NCBI RefSeq assembly: GCF_001427125.1
Contig: NZ_LMGK01000005.1
Span: 1,487 to 65,486, forward strand
DNA: 64,000 nucleotides
Reading direction: 5' to 3'
DNA from: Pseudomonas sp. Root562
GTDB lineage: Bacteria; Pseudomonadota; Gammaproteobacteria; Pseudomonadales; Pseudomonadaceae
Part shown: positions 10,153-19,115 of the stretch, piece after piece
How positions within the stretch are numbered: position 1 is the stretch's first letter
How the letters are laid out: every line of letters starts with the position of its first letter
The notes under the pieces: generated by a model
Told to the model about the DNA's origin: nothing
The model's database searches: none
Seen by the model: only the letters and a program-made list of their open reading frames with translations
Position numbers and translations under genes: made by a program

Positions 10153-13100
10153 TTAAACACTCGCAGGTGAGGAGTCGGCGGCAGGGCTGGCGGCCATGAC
10201 GGCGTCACCCACGGATTTCCAGGCATTCAGATTGCTCTGGTCGTTCAGACTGGTGGCTTGCAGCAGCGCTTTAGCGCTGAGGCCGCTGGCTTGGCAGGTC
10301 GCCTGGCAACGACGTACCCAGTCCACCTGCGCCATCGAAACGGCGCGTTTTTCGGAAAGAATGCCGGTCAGGGCCGCGATCTCTGTTTCCGGCCATTCCA
10401 GCAGCCGGGCCAACGCGCCGTTGGCGGTTTCGCTGGCGATCTGGCGCAACGCCTTGTTTTTCAGTTTGGACGTGGGCGGGTTGGCGATGCTGAAGTAGCT
10501 CAATACGGCATCTTCCGACTGGCGCTGGCTATGGAACCAATGACTGAAGCGTTCAAACAGATAGAGGTCGCTGAGCGTGGGCTCGCTGTTGGTTAGGGGG
10601 AATTGACCTAACCAGCTCGGGTTAACCAGGAACAGGCGTAACGCGCTGTTGCTCAAACGCAGACTCAGGGCGATCTCGGCATGTCGGGATACCAACTGGA
10701 AGCGCTCGATCAACGTCGGGCTAACCTCATCCGCCCCTTTCTCGAAAGTCGCTGCGAGGATGCTGTAGACCGAGGAATTGGCCCAGTGGATGACCGCAAC
10801 ACAGAGCTCTGGTGGCAGCTTGGCGCGTTCCTGGAACAACCCTTCGAGCAACTGGTTTTGCCGATCATGCGCGCCGAGCAAAAGCTCGATGAGTTTTTCC
10901 TTGCAGGTTTGTTTCACCAACTCTGTTAATCCGGCGGTTGCTCTGAGCAACGTGTCGAGTTCAGGCCCCAACCAGGTAAGCGGCTCGTCGAGCAGTGTCA
11001 GTTCATTATCGAGCCCAGGTAAAAGTCCGTCGAGATCGAGCAGACCGTTGTTTTCCAGCAATGCATACCACTGAGTTTCAATCCCGGTAGGAGGCAACCC
11101 CAGTGCTGCAACCTCGGCTTCGGTCACCACGCTGCGACCCGTATCCTCTTGCAACTTGGCCAGACGCTTGAGCAGGTCATCGGATAAAGGCTCGGGCTCA
11201 AGCTCAAGGGGTTGCTGATGGTCGTCAGGTTCATCGGCGGCTGATGAGTGCACTGCTTGTGGCACATTAGGCCCTAACCGTCGTTGCAGATCCGCGACGG
11301 TCTGTTGGCTCTCCTTGAGCCACTCGACAGCCCAGTCCAGTTGCATCAGCACATCGAGGATGTCCGGGGTGTGCGGGTTTTGCGGGGTTTCGGGGGGTGT
11401 TCGCGAGCTCAGGCGACCGCTGGCCAGTGCTGTTTTGTATTTTTTACCACCCAGCAAACCCGCCAGCATCAGCAACTGCGCAACCGAGTAACCGAAGAGT
11501 CTGGCGATCCGGGCCTGGCGATAGAGCGAGGAGACGGTGGGAAGGTCACGCTTGAGAACCTTCACGTGCTCTAGTGTCAGTTCGGCAATCAGCAGCAAGG
11601 AGTCGTCGGTGAGATCCAGGTGCAGGCCGAAACACAGTTGCGCCAAGGTTTTCTGGACGGCAGGATCGGTAGAAGCCATGGTGATTGGCTGTTGATCGAG
11701 AACCAGCGGCGTATCGAACAACTGCACCCGGTTGAACACCCGATCGAACAACGGCACCTCACTTGTACCACTGGCATAGGGCGTGAGGTCGTGCATCAGC
11801 GCGGCGAACTCCTCGGGATCAATGCCGTAACGCTGGTTCAGGTACTGATAGACCCCCAGTGCGCGCAGGGTGTTTTCGTTGAGTTCCATGCCCAGGTTGT
11901 CTGCGCCCTCGGCCCGGATCGCGCTGATGATCAGGTTGTCCAGTTTCGCAAAGGGAATGTTGCTCCAGCGTTGCAGACGGATCATCCGATGCAGGCGATC
12001 AAAACGATCGAGCGAAGTTTTGGTCAGGCGCCAGTATTTTGCGTCACCCTGCTCGACCTGCTCCAAGCCCATGGCGTTGTCGAACTGATCGCGGATGATT
12101 GACTGGGGAGTGGGTGGCGATACGGCGTCATACAGATCAGCGCCGGTGCCGGTACCATTGACGTAGCAGGCACCGTAGTGATTGGCGTGGGGGAACGGCA
12201 GTTCTTTCGGATTGCCCGCAGTGACTGTTACACCATCGCGTTGCAGGTTGGTGCTTGGGCAGTTGGGCGATAACCTTACCGCGTACCGCTGGCGGGACAA
12301 CAGCATTTCGACCTGTTCGGCGTTCAGTCCTGTGCGATGCATGAATTCGCTCAAGTCAGCCAGGTGCCATATTGTCGAATCATCGGTCACGACAACACCA
12401 TACGAACGTCTGAAGAAGTCTTGTTCCACGGTCGTCAGGGTGTATCGCTCGTCCAGTGTGAGGGTGAAGCGTTGCCGAGACAGATTCACCGGTGCTGCAA
12501 CGGTGCCGGTGGCGGTAATCATGTTGAACTTGGCGGTGTAGCCGGGCTCGGCAGGTGCAGGAGGTGCCGGATTGGCTCTGATGTGAGAGGTGGTAGTCAG
12601 CGCTGATGCTGCGTGTAACTTATTAAGCAACCACTTACTGTCGAGGCTAGGCGTCATGGAGTTCAATTCCAGACTCACTGCCTCCAGACTCACTTCAGCT
12701 ATTTTTTTCTCCGTCGTACTGAAGGTAACGGGGACAACGTTTTTCCCTGTTGCGGTGGCTGTGGGCGTATGTGCTTCGGGGGCAACAGTACCGATGCCCT
12801 CTTGTTCCAATGGCAGCAAAAAACAGTTCCCCATTGGCGTATGAGGGCTGAGATGGGTACTGCCTGCGCTCTTCCAGCCATTCGTCAAATCACTTCTGGT
12901 CAAATAAAAATTGCTGAACACCGAGGGTTCAATCAGCAAGGCCTGCTGCTGTGGGCTCAATCCCGACATCAGCCGCTGCGCTTGCAATACCGAATGTTGC
13001 ACACAGCCATAGTTGTTGGTGGCTTTCTGTTCGATGGGCAGTGACAGGCTGGCGCGGTAATTCAACTCCCCCAGTCTCGGCTTTTTCCCGGATAACCCCA

Positions 13101-13791
13101 GTTGGCATTGATGGTGATAGAAGTGGTAGGGCAATTCGAAGGGGTAGCGACGCTCGCTCAGTATCTGGTAAGTGGGTTTGTTTTTATCTGCCCCATTGCT
13201 ATCCAGATAAGTTCGCAGATTGCTGCCCAGCACCTCATTGACAATTTCCAGCATGGGCCTTGGGGTAAAGGTGCTTTCCTGGGTAATCAGCAGGTCCTTC
13301 AGGTCGGGACGGCGTTGATCCAGCAAAATGCGCTTGGGATCTTCGCTGGTTGCTTCCAGCTGCTGGATAAACACCCGAAGTGCGCTGAGGTAGGCCACCG
13401 GTGAATCGATGGCGGCAATGGCGCCGACCTTGCAGAACTCGTCCCAGTTTTCCTTGAACAGATTGGGAAAGGTGGGCCCCAAAGGAACAAGCGAGCGCAC
13501 CCCGCTGCGCTGGGCCAGTTGCTGGAAGGTGCCGGATGACGTCTTGTACTCCCGGTACAAGCGCGCAATCAGGGCTGCGTAACCCATGGCATTGTCATAC
13601 GCCAGATCGGCATCGGCATCGCTGTGCCTGGAAAGCTGCCGGGCGAACGCCGACTTGGGCAGACGAACAATATCGAACACTGAGGTGAAGCCCATTTTCT
13701 GCATGGCCGTTTCGAAATCGACCCGCCCTTTTTTCGGCAAATCGCCGGTCACAGCGAGCGCATTCATCAGTGAGTTATTGTCGACGGCCAT
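10153..13791 (-). CDS. tccA: Tc toxin A component, N-terminal half (TccA/TcaA-like, VRP1 domain)
   Basis: The protein has 1212 residues from the chosen ATG at 13791 (MAVDNNSLMNALAV). An AGGAGA ribosome site sits 8 bases upstream, whereas an ATG 57 bases further upstream has no good site, so I prefer the shorter form. The N-terminal 300 residues carry VRP1/SpvA-like sequence (DFETAMQKMGFTSVFDIVRL, YAALIARLYREYKTS, SPVAYLSALRVFIQQLE), typical of TcA N-termini. The rest resembles the helical shell and receptor-binding region of split TcA proteins. With TccB it makes the host-binding, pore-forming A subunit. It is the first gene of the four-gene toxin operon, and a lux-box-like palindrome lies 82 bases upstream. 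Which split-A subtype it belongs to (TcaA or TccA) cannot be settled by eye. Confidence 0.9.
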   Translation of the reverse strand: MAVDNNSLMNALAVTGDLPKKGRVDFETAMQKMGFTSVFDIVRLPKSAFARQLSRHSDADADLAYDNAMGYAALIARLYREYKTSSGTFQQLAQRSGVRSLVPLGPTFPNLFKENWDEFCKVGAIAAIDSPVAYLSALRVFIQQLEATSEDPKRILLDQRRPDLKDLLITQESTFTPRPMLEIVNEVLGSNLRTYLDSNGADKNKPTYQILSERRYPFELPYHFYHHQCQLGLSGKKPRLGELNYRASLSLPIEQKATNNYGCVQHSVLQAQRLMSGLSPQQQALLIEPSVFSNFYLTRSDLTNGWKSAGSTHLSPHTPMGNCFLLPLEQEGIGTVAPEAHTPTATATGKNVVPVTFSTTEKKIAEVSLEAVSLELNSMTPSLDSKWLLNKLHAASALTTTSHIRANPAPPAPAEPGYTAKFNMITATGTVAAPVNLSRQRFTLTLDERYTLTTVEQDFFRRSYGVVVTDDSTIWHLADLSEFMHRTGLNAEQVEMLLSRQRYAVRLSPNCPSTNLQRDGVTVTAGNPKELPFPHANHYGACYVNGTGTGADLYDAVSPPTPQSIIRDQFDNAMGLEQVEQGDAKYWRLTKTSLDRFDRLHRMIRLQRWSNIPFAKLDNLIISAIRAEGADNLGMELNENTLRALGVYQYLNQRYGIDPEEFAALMHDLTPYASGTSEVPLFDRVFNRVQLFDTPLVLDQQPITMASTDPAVQKTLAQLCFGLHLDLTDDSLLLIAELTLEHVKVLKRDLPTVSSLYRQARIARLFGYSVAQLLMLAGLLGGKKYKTALASGRLSSRTPPETPQNPHTPDILDVLMQLDWAVEWLKESQQTVADLQRRLGPNVPQAVHSSAADEPDDHQQPLELEPEPLSDDLLKRLAKLQEDTGRSVVTEAEVAALGLPPTGIETQWYALLENNGLLDLDGLLPGLDNELTLLDEPLTWLGPELDTLLRATAGLTELVKQTCKEKLIELLLGAHDRQNQLLEGLFQERAKLPPELCVAVIHWANSSVYSILAATFEKGADEVSPTLIERFQLVSRHAEIALSLRLSNSALRLFLVNPSWLGQFPLTNSEPTLSDLYLFERFSHWFHSQRQSEDAVLSYFSIANPPTSKLKNKALRQIASETANGALARLLEWPETEIAALTGILSEKRAVSMAQVDWVRRCQATCQASGLSAKALLQATSLNDQSNLNAWKSVGDAVMAASPAADSSPASV

Positions 13792-13873
13792 ATCCGTATT
13801 TCTCCTGCCAAAAGGGATGGGCATTGATGAGCTGCCCGGCAGGAACAAGCTAGCGATAAACAGGTGAGGTGTA

Positions 13874-13893
13874 ACCTGTCATACCTGACAGGT
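13874..13893. promoter_or_regulatory. lux-box-like palindrome in front of the Tc toxin operon
   Basis: ACCTGTCATACCTGACAGGT is a 20-bp palindrome of CT-N12-AG form, embedded in perfect 8-bp arms (13873-13880 and 13887-13894). Its outer 6 bases on each side (ACCTGT and ACAGGT) equal those of the classic Vibrio fischeri lux box. It lies 82 bases before the tccA start. A TAGCTT hexamer at 13852-13847 on the minus strand sits about where a -10 would fall if the box were centred near -42. Binding by a LuxR-type regulator is inferred; no such gene is in the window. Confidence 0.6.
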
Positions 13894-14057
13894 TGGTTGA
13901 TTTTCTTTAGAATTAATAATTTAACTTTCCGATGTTGTTATTGCGATTTCAAATCGAATCAATTCTATAAAGTTATGTGAAATCGGCTGAAATCAGGCTA
14001 CGACGTAAAGCAATAATTCAAAGCTGGTCGGGACATTCTGGGTCAACCACTGGTCAG

Positions 14058-14077
14058 AACTGTCATTTATGACAGCT
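14058..14077. promoter_or_regulatory. second lux-box-like palindrome, in front of the Ig-like repeat gene
   Basis: AACTGTCATTTATGACAGCT is a 20-bp element with perfect CTGTCAT/ATGACAG arms and the CT-N12-AG spacing of lux boxes. It shares the CTGTCA and TGACAG core with the first box 184 bases away. It ends 83 bases before the ATG at 14161, almost the same distance as the other box from its gene. TCTACA at 14097-14102 is at a fitting -10 distance. This suggests that one regulator controls both divergent transcripts. Confidence 0.55.
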
Positions 14078-14160
14078 GCACCGGTGCCGATAAAAGTCTA
14101 CAAGGCGCTCTATGAATATCCAGTGTTACGTCATCGAACATCTTATGGAGCGCAAACAGC

Positions 14161-17100
14161 ATGATTGACGACAACGACGACGAATCTGCAAAGTCCCTTT
14201 GGCCAGGCCCAATTCTCTCTTTTCCAGACCCGGATCCCATTCCCGGTTTTTATGTTCATGCGCGTGTACCAAATGGATACGAAGGTGCTAGCGAATGGCG
14301 GCTCCAATTCTGGGGTAGTGCGGAACCTCACTACTGGCATGGTCGTGGCGATCGCGTTTTATGGCTAATTCCTACATCAGCTATTCCCCCCGGGCAATTT
14401 CGATACAAATGTGACTATAAAAATTCCGGCATTTGGAGCAATTGGACGGAAGCGCCATGGTTCAATATGCCTACAAATAAGCCTGAAATCTCCCGCGTAA
14501 CTATTTCTACCGATAGGAAACCCACCGTTAGCGGAACCTATGGGCATAGTTCCGCTTATCTTGAAATCTTCTTTTCCGGGGGCATCGGTGGAGCCCAATT
14601 AACCAAGACTCTTACATCAGATGGCAGCTGGTCAGTTTCCGCCACCACGGCGTGGCCCATCGGCAGACACACCATAACGGCGAAACAAACCTTTAAGGGG
14701 CAGCCCTCAGGCTGGGCAGTTGACCACCCCTTTGAAATCAAACCACCTCAACTGGGTATCAACCAGCCCGCCTCACCAGCGGAGCAAAACCTGGCCATCG
14801 GCGGCAACGGCCTTTATGCGGGTGCCACCGCGACAATGCTGGATTCCAGCAATAATCGAGTGCCGGGGACGTTTACGCCGAATGGGGAGAGATGGACCTT
14901 CACCCCCAACCCGCTCTGGGCGCCGGGAGAAAGAACGATAAAAGCCGTGCAGACCTTTAATGGCGTGGAGTCCACGCCAAGCGTTGCGCGCACATTCAAA
15001 ATTCGCCCCCCCCAGTTGCCTGCGATCAGAGTCTCTCATCTCGACGGGGGTATCGTACGCTTGTCGGGTACAGCCTTTAACGCTCAGGGAACGCTGGTTC
15101 ACATTCACTACAAGGGAAATAATCCGGGCCCCTTTCCAGATGTACCGGTTTCAAACGGCAACTGGTCAAAGGACATCAGTGGCCTTGCGCCTGACAGATA
15201 CTCCTTTGATGTTCAGCAGAGTGTGCCCGACGCCAGTGGTGGCCGAATCAAATGCACGGCCTGGACCAACGTATCGGTGATAGTGAAACCACCCAAACCC
15301 TCTATCACTCCACCACCTGTCCCGGCCGCGGCGAAACAAGTGCTGACCGTTACCAATGTGTATTCCGGCACTGTAGCGCTGGCGATGTTCACTGAGGCGG
15401 ACACCCGGGTAGCCGGCGACTTTATCGGCAGCGGGACTACCCGCACCTTCACCCCGACGGCCGACTGGGCGCTGGGCACAAAGGTCAAGGTCGTGCAGAC
15501 CGTGTCCGGTGTGGCGTCCGACCCCAGCCAGTTGTGTACGATTGCAGTGAAGCCACCCAAGCCGGTGATCACTCCACCACCCATCCCGGCCGCAGCGAAA
15601 CAAGTGCTGACCATTACCCAAGTGTATTCCGGCACTGTCACGCTGGTGATGTTCACTGAGGCGGACACCCGGGTAGCCGGCGACTTTATCGGCAGCGGGA
15701 CTACCCGCACCTTCACCCCGACGGCCGACTGGCCACTGGGCACAAAGGTCAAGGTCGTGCAGACCGTGTCCGGCGTGTCGTCCGCCCCCAGCGAGCTGTG
15801 TACGATTGCAGTGAAACCACCCAAGCCGGCCATCACGCCACCACCCACCCCGGCCGAAGTGAAACAAGTTTTGACTATCACCAATGTATCTTCCGGCACT
15901 GTAGCGCTGGAGATGTTCAATGAGAGAGGCTTTTCCGTAATCGGTACCTTTAGCCCAACAGGGACGATCCGCACCTTCACACCAGACTTTAACTGGGCGT
16001 CGGGCACCAGCGTAAAAGTCGTGCAGACCTTCGCCGGTGCGGCGTCCGACCCTAGCGAGCTGTGTACGATTGCAGTGAAGCCAAGCCCACCAGTGATTAT
16101 CTCCCCCCCCATCCCGGCCGCAGCAAGACAAATGCTGACCATTACCCGATTGTCTTCCGGCTACCTCGAGCCGGCGATCTTTACTGAGGCGGGCGAACCG
16201 GTAGTCGGTCACTTTTTCGGCGAGCAAGGGCCTACTATCGCCTTCGCACCTTCGGAGGACTGGGCATTGGGCACCAGAGTAAAGGCCGTGCAGACCGTGG
16301 CCGGTGTGTCGTCCGACCCCAGCGATGTTCGCTCGATTGCAGTGAAGCCACCCAAGCCAGCGATTAGCCCCCTTCCCATCCCGGCCGCAGCGAAACAAGT
16401 GCTGACCATTACCAATGTATTTTCCGGCGCCGTCACGCTGGCGATGTTCAATGAGGTGGGCGACACGGTAGTCGGCAACTTTGTCCGAGTGGGGACTGCC
16501 TACACCTTCACACCGACGGAGGACTGGGCACTGGGCACCAAGGTAAAAGTCGTGCAGACCGTGGCCGGTGCATCGTCCGACCCCAGCGAGCTGTGTGCAA
16601 TTCCAATAAAGCCACCCAAGCCGGTGATCATTCCACCCCCCATCCCAGCCTCATCGAGGCAAGTGCTGACCATTACCAATGTGTTTTCCGGCGATGTCGA
16701 GCTGGCGATGTTTACAGAGGATGGCCCCTTCGTAGGGGGCAAATTCTCCCGCCGCGGGGATGACTACATCTTCGAAAAACTCTATTGGAGCTGGGAGGTG
16801 GGTAACAAGGTCAGAGTCGTGCAGACCGTGGCCGGTGCAGCGTCCGATCCCAGCGAGTGGTGTACCGTTGCGGTCAAGCCACCCCAGCCGAAGATCCAAC
16901 AACCATACCCCCCAGTCGCAGCGCAAAAAGAGTTGGTCATTCACGCTGACTTGAAAATCCCAACCACGCTGGCGATGTACACTGAGACAGGTGTCCCGGT
17001 AGTCGGTATCTTCAGGTTCCAGGAGTATCTCTACATCTTCACACCGACGTTTGACTGGTCGCCGGGCACCAACAGCGTCTATGTCGTGCAGACCGTGGCC

Positions 17101-18948
17101 ACTGTGGAGTCCGACCCCAGCGAGATATGCACCTTCACCGTCGCGGACGATAAGCCTCGAGCCCCGCAATTCGAACTGCCGCCTGCTGGGTTGCAAACCC
17201 CGACGCGTCCAATCATCAAAGTGACCGGCAGCCTGCCGCGTGCACTGATCACCGTGCGGCTTGAGGAATCAGAGACGCTGCACTCGGACACTGCGGATGC
17301 CGAGGGCATATTGGAGTTCAAGCTCGAGACCCCCCTGGTTCCTGGCTCGAACGCCCTTCAGGTAAAACAGAAGGGAGACGGCCCGGAGTCCGACTGGAGT
17401 GAGCCTCACCGGTTCACGGTAAAACAACCGCCTGGAACACCCGTGATTGATAGGCCGACGTGTGATAGTCAAACCTTACGCAAGCCGAAGATCAGCGGCA
17501 CAGGTGTAAGCGGAGGAAAGATACACCTGCGTCATCTGGATAACCCCGATGTTCCGTTTGCCACTGTCAATGGTGTGAGGAACTGGAGCTGGAATGCCAA
17601 CGAGGAATGGGACATTGGTACCTATACCATTCAAGCGCAGCAAACCGCCGACGATGACGGTTCTGAATGGACGCAACCGCGTACGTTTTCGGTGGTGGAG
17701 TCCCTGTACGGGTTCGGCGACGTCGGCCCGGTGCTCGCCCAGCCGGTGGTGAGCAACCGGGAGAGCGTGCTTTTGCGGGTTCAGGTAGTGTCTGGCGAAA
17801 CCGGTGAAAGCGTTGAGGGAGTGAAGGTCGAATGGCGCGTCGCGGACACACAAGCCGTCAGGGCCACCACCGTGACCGACCCGGATGGCTGGGCGCGCTA
17901 CCTCTATACACCAGACACTGCGGGTGAACATATAGTCGTAGCAGATTTATCCAACGAGAATCAGGGCGTCGAGATGACGGAACGATTCGAGGTCACGGCA
18001 CTGCCCGACAATGTCTGGGCGCCAGCCTTCGAGCTTTATCTGGAGGGAGAGAAGGTCGACCTGGCCAAGGGGGATCTGGCCCTGCTACAGGGTAAAACCC
18101 ATGAGCTGGCGCTGAAGGTCACAAACGGCAGTCCGTTGATCGGTTCCAGCGTCGCGCTCGAAGACCTGTGGGAATCCGAGGCGCTTGCCCTGAAGTTTGA
18201 GCCGCCGTTAGGCACACCGCAGCCGCTGGAGGAAGGACAGACCATACATTGGTCTATCATCTGCGACCCAGGCAAAAGCGGTTATTTCGGCCTGATATTG
18301 ACCAGCCAGAAACTGCCGGACTGGCAGTTGCCAGGACGAGTGATTGCCCGGGATTTCAATGAAGAGGTGGATCTCAACTTCGATACCTTTGTCAAAATAT
18401 TTGGTGGCACCCCGGCGTACCCCTGCATCGGTGCAACGCATACAGTGACGATACAGCCAAAAGCTCGCAGCCTGTTGCTTGGCAAGGACGTGATTCTGGA
18501 AGTGACGGAAGAAGCCACAGGTCTTGGGGTGGTTGTGAGCCCTGAACCGAATATCCCTCAAAGGCTGGGGATCGACGGCGTGAGCTGGACGTTCAATTGC
18601 GTCGCCAGCACGCAAAGCGGGAGCTTTTCAGTGCGGCTGAGGGTGCCGGAATGGGATCTCAGTTCTTCGGAATTGGAGATGTCTCTGGGGCATAACAAGG
18701 TGAAAATCATTGAGCGTGATGGCCCGCGTGAAATTGGTGGGGCTGGTGGGCGTTGGAGGACTGGAGTTTGTGCCGCCTCTGAATTCACGGCGAAGGTGGT
18801 TGCGGTGCCGGTGACGGTGCACATTACCGGCAAGGAACCAGGGGTAGGAACTACCGATATTAGAGGTTGGATTTATGTCTATCACGGGGCTGATGAGTCA
18901 GTCAGCTTCACGTTCCACAACCGATATGACGGAAGCATTGCCTCATAG
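14161..18948 (+). CDS. Large Ig-like repeat protein divergent from the Tc locus, function unknown
   Basis: The protein has 1595 residues and starts MIDDNDDESAKSLWPGP, with no signal peptide and no membrane segment. Residues 1-100 are a unique Trp-rich head. Two or three diverged Ig-like modules follow, then seven tandem modules of 88-92 residues (376-997). Each begins KPPKP-like and contains KQVLTIT, MFTE, TFTP, DW..GTKVKVVQT and SDPSELCTI. Two more diverged modules, a Big-1-like domain at about 1197-1285 (GESVEGVKVEWRVADT, WARYLYTPDTAGEH) and a unique C-terminus complete it. Such beta-sandwich chains usually serve as extracellular spacers or adhesins, but here no export signal is visible. 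GGAG lies 10 bases before the ATG. The neighbouring toxin operon and the shared lux-box region suggest a linked role. I do not recognise a named family. Confidence 0.85.
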   Translation: MIDDNDDESAKSLWPGPILSFPDPDPIPGFYVHARVPNGYEGASEWRLQFWGSAEPHYWHGRGDRVLWLIPTSAIPPGQFRYKCDYKNSGIWSNWTEAPWFNMPTNKPEISRVTISTDRKPTVSGTYGHSSAYLEIFFSGGIGGAQLTKTLTSDGSWSVSATTAWPIGRHTITAKQTFKGQPSGWAVDHPFEIKPPQLGINQPASPAEQNLAIGGNGLYAGATATMLDSSNNRVPGTFTPNGERWTFTPNPLWAPGERTIKAVQTFNGVESTPSVARTFKIRPPQLPAIRVSHLDGGIVRLSGTAFNAQGTLVHIHYKGNNPGPFPDVPVSNGNWSKDISGLAPDRYSFDVQQSVPDASGGRIKCTAWTNVSVIVKPPKPSITPPPVPAAAKQVLTVTNVYSGTVALAMFTEADTRVAGDFIGSGTTRTFTPTADWALGTKVKVVQTVSGVASDPSQLCTIAVKPPKPVITPPPIPAAAKQVLTITQVYSGTVTLVMFTEADTRVAGDFIGSGTTRTFTPTADWPLGTKVKVVQTVSGVSSAPSELCTIAVKPPKPAITPPPTPAEVKQVLTITNVSSGTVALEMFNERGFSVIGTFSPTGTIRTFTPDFNWASGTSVKVVQTFAGAASDPSELCTIAVKPSPPVIISPPIPAAARQMLTITRLSSGYLEPAIFTEAGEPVVGHFFGEQGPTIAFAPSEDWALGTRVKAVQTVAGVSSDPSDVRSIAVKPPKPAISPLPIPAAAKQVLTITNVFSGAVTLAMFNEVGDTVVGNFVRVGTAYTFTPTEDWALGTKVKVVQTVAGASSDPSELCAIPIKPPKPVIIPPPIPASSRQVLTITNVFSGDVELAMFTEDGPFVGGKFSRRGDDYIFEKLYWSWEVGNKVRVVQTVAGAASDPSEWCTVAVKPPQPKIQQPYPPVAAQKELVIHADLKIPTTLAMYTETGVPVVGIFRFQEYLYIFTPTFDWSPGTNSVYVVQTVATVESDPSEICTFTVADDKPRAPQFELPPAGLQTPTRPIIKVTGSLPRALITVRLEESETLHSDTADAEGILEFKLETPLVPGSNALQVKQKGDGPESDWSEPHRFTVKQPPGTPVIDRPTCDSQTLRKPKISGTGVSGGKIHLRHLDNPDVPFATVNGVRNWSWNANEEWDIGTYTIQAQQTADDDGSEWTQPRTFSVVESLYGFGDVGPVLAQPVVSNRESVLLRVQVVSGETGESVEGVKVEWRVADTQAVRATTVTDPDGWARYLYTPDTAGEHIVVADLSNENQGVEMTERFEVTALPDNVWAPAFELYLEGEKVDLAKGDLALLQGKTHELALKVTNGSPLIGSSVALEDLWESEALALKFEPPLGTPQPLEEGQTIHWSIICDPGKSGYFGLILTSQKLPDWQLPGRVIARDFNEEVDLNFDTFVKIFGGTPAYPCIGATHTVTIQPKARSLLLGKDVILEVTEEATGLGVVVSPEPNIPQRLGIDGVSWTFNCVASTQSGSFSVRLRVPEWDLSSSELEMSLGHNKVKIIERDGPREIGGAGGRWRTGVCAASEFTAKVVAVPVTVHITGKEPGVGTTDIRGWIYVYHGADESVSFTFHNRYDGSIAS
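15286..17151 (+). repeat. Seven in-frame tandem repeats of about 264-276 bases inside the Ig-like gene
   Basis: Units start at 15286, 15550, 15814, 16078, 16345, 16609 and 16876, with lengths 264, 264, 264, 267, 264, 267 and 276. All keep frame. Units 1 and 2 are nearly identical in DNA, including an unbroken stretch of more than 80 bases around the MFTEADTRVAGDF coding part. Units 6 and 7 are the most diverged. This gradient suggests recent duplication or gene conversion at the front of the array. Confidence 0.9.
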
Positions 18949-18969
18949 CCGGTGCTGTTCTTGACGCAA

Positions 18970-19005
18970 ATAATGCCCTTTCTCGTCTGAGAAAGGGCGT
19001 TATTG
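18970..19005 (+). terminator. Hairpin after the Ig-like gene
   Basis: GCCCTTTCTC (18975-18984) pairs with GAGAAAGGGC (18989-18998) around a GTCT loop, and flanking AATAA/TTATT extends the stem. It starts about 22 bases after the stop codon. The downstream T tract is poor (GTTATTG), so this is a plausible but not strong terminator. Confidence 0.6.
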
Positions 19006-19115
19006 CTAACCCTCCGGGATGCTTTCATTGCAGATAGCGTGTCACAAACCGCCCATCGCCAACCCCATCTACCCTCAGGTAGGATGCCTCTCTCCCCCGC
19101 CCGAGCTTTCGCGTC

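Larger units (their letters stand above)
13792..14160. other. Divergent intergenic control region between toxin operon and Ig-like gene
   Basis: These 369 bases are clearly AT-richer than the genes on either side, especially 13895-14035, and show no coding frame I would support. They hold the two lux-box-like palindromes, the ribosome sites of both genes, and an extra ACAGGT at 13860-13865 that pairs with the ACCTGT of the first box. The core promoters are only weakly recognisable, as expected for activator-dependent transcription. Confidence 0.6.

Noticed and set aside
13792..13848. N-terminal extension of TccA by 19 codons
   Set aside because: The internal ATG at 13791 has a strong AGGAGA ribosome site; the upstream ATG has none.
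15166..16398. 410-codon minus-strand frame with repeated segments
   Set aside because: It mirrors the in-frame 264-base repeats of the Ig-like gene; repetition alone keeps it open.
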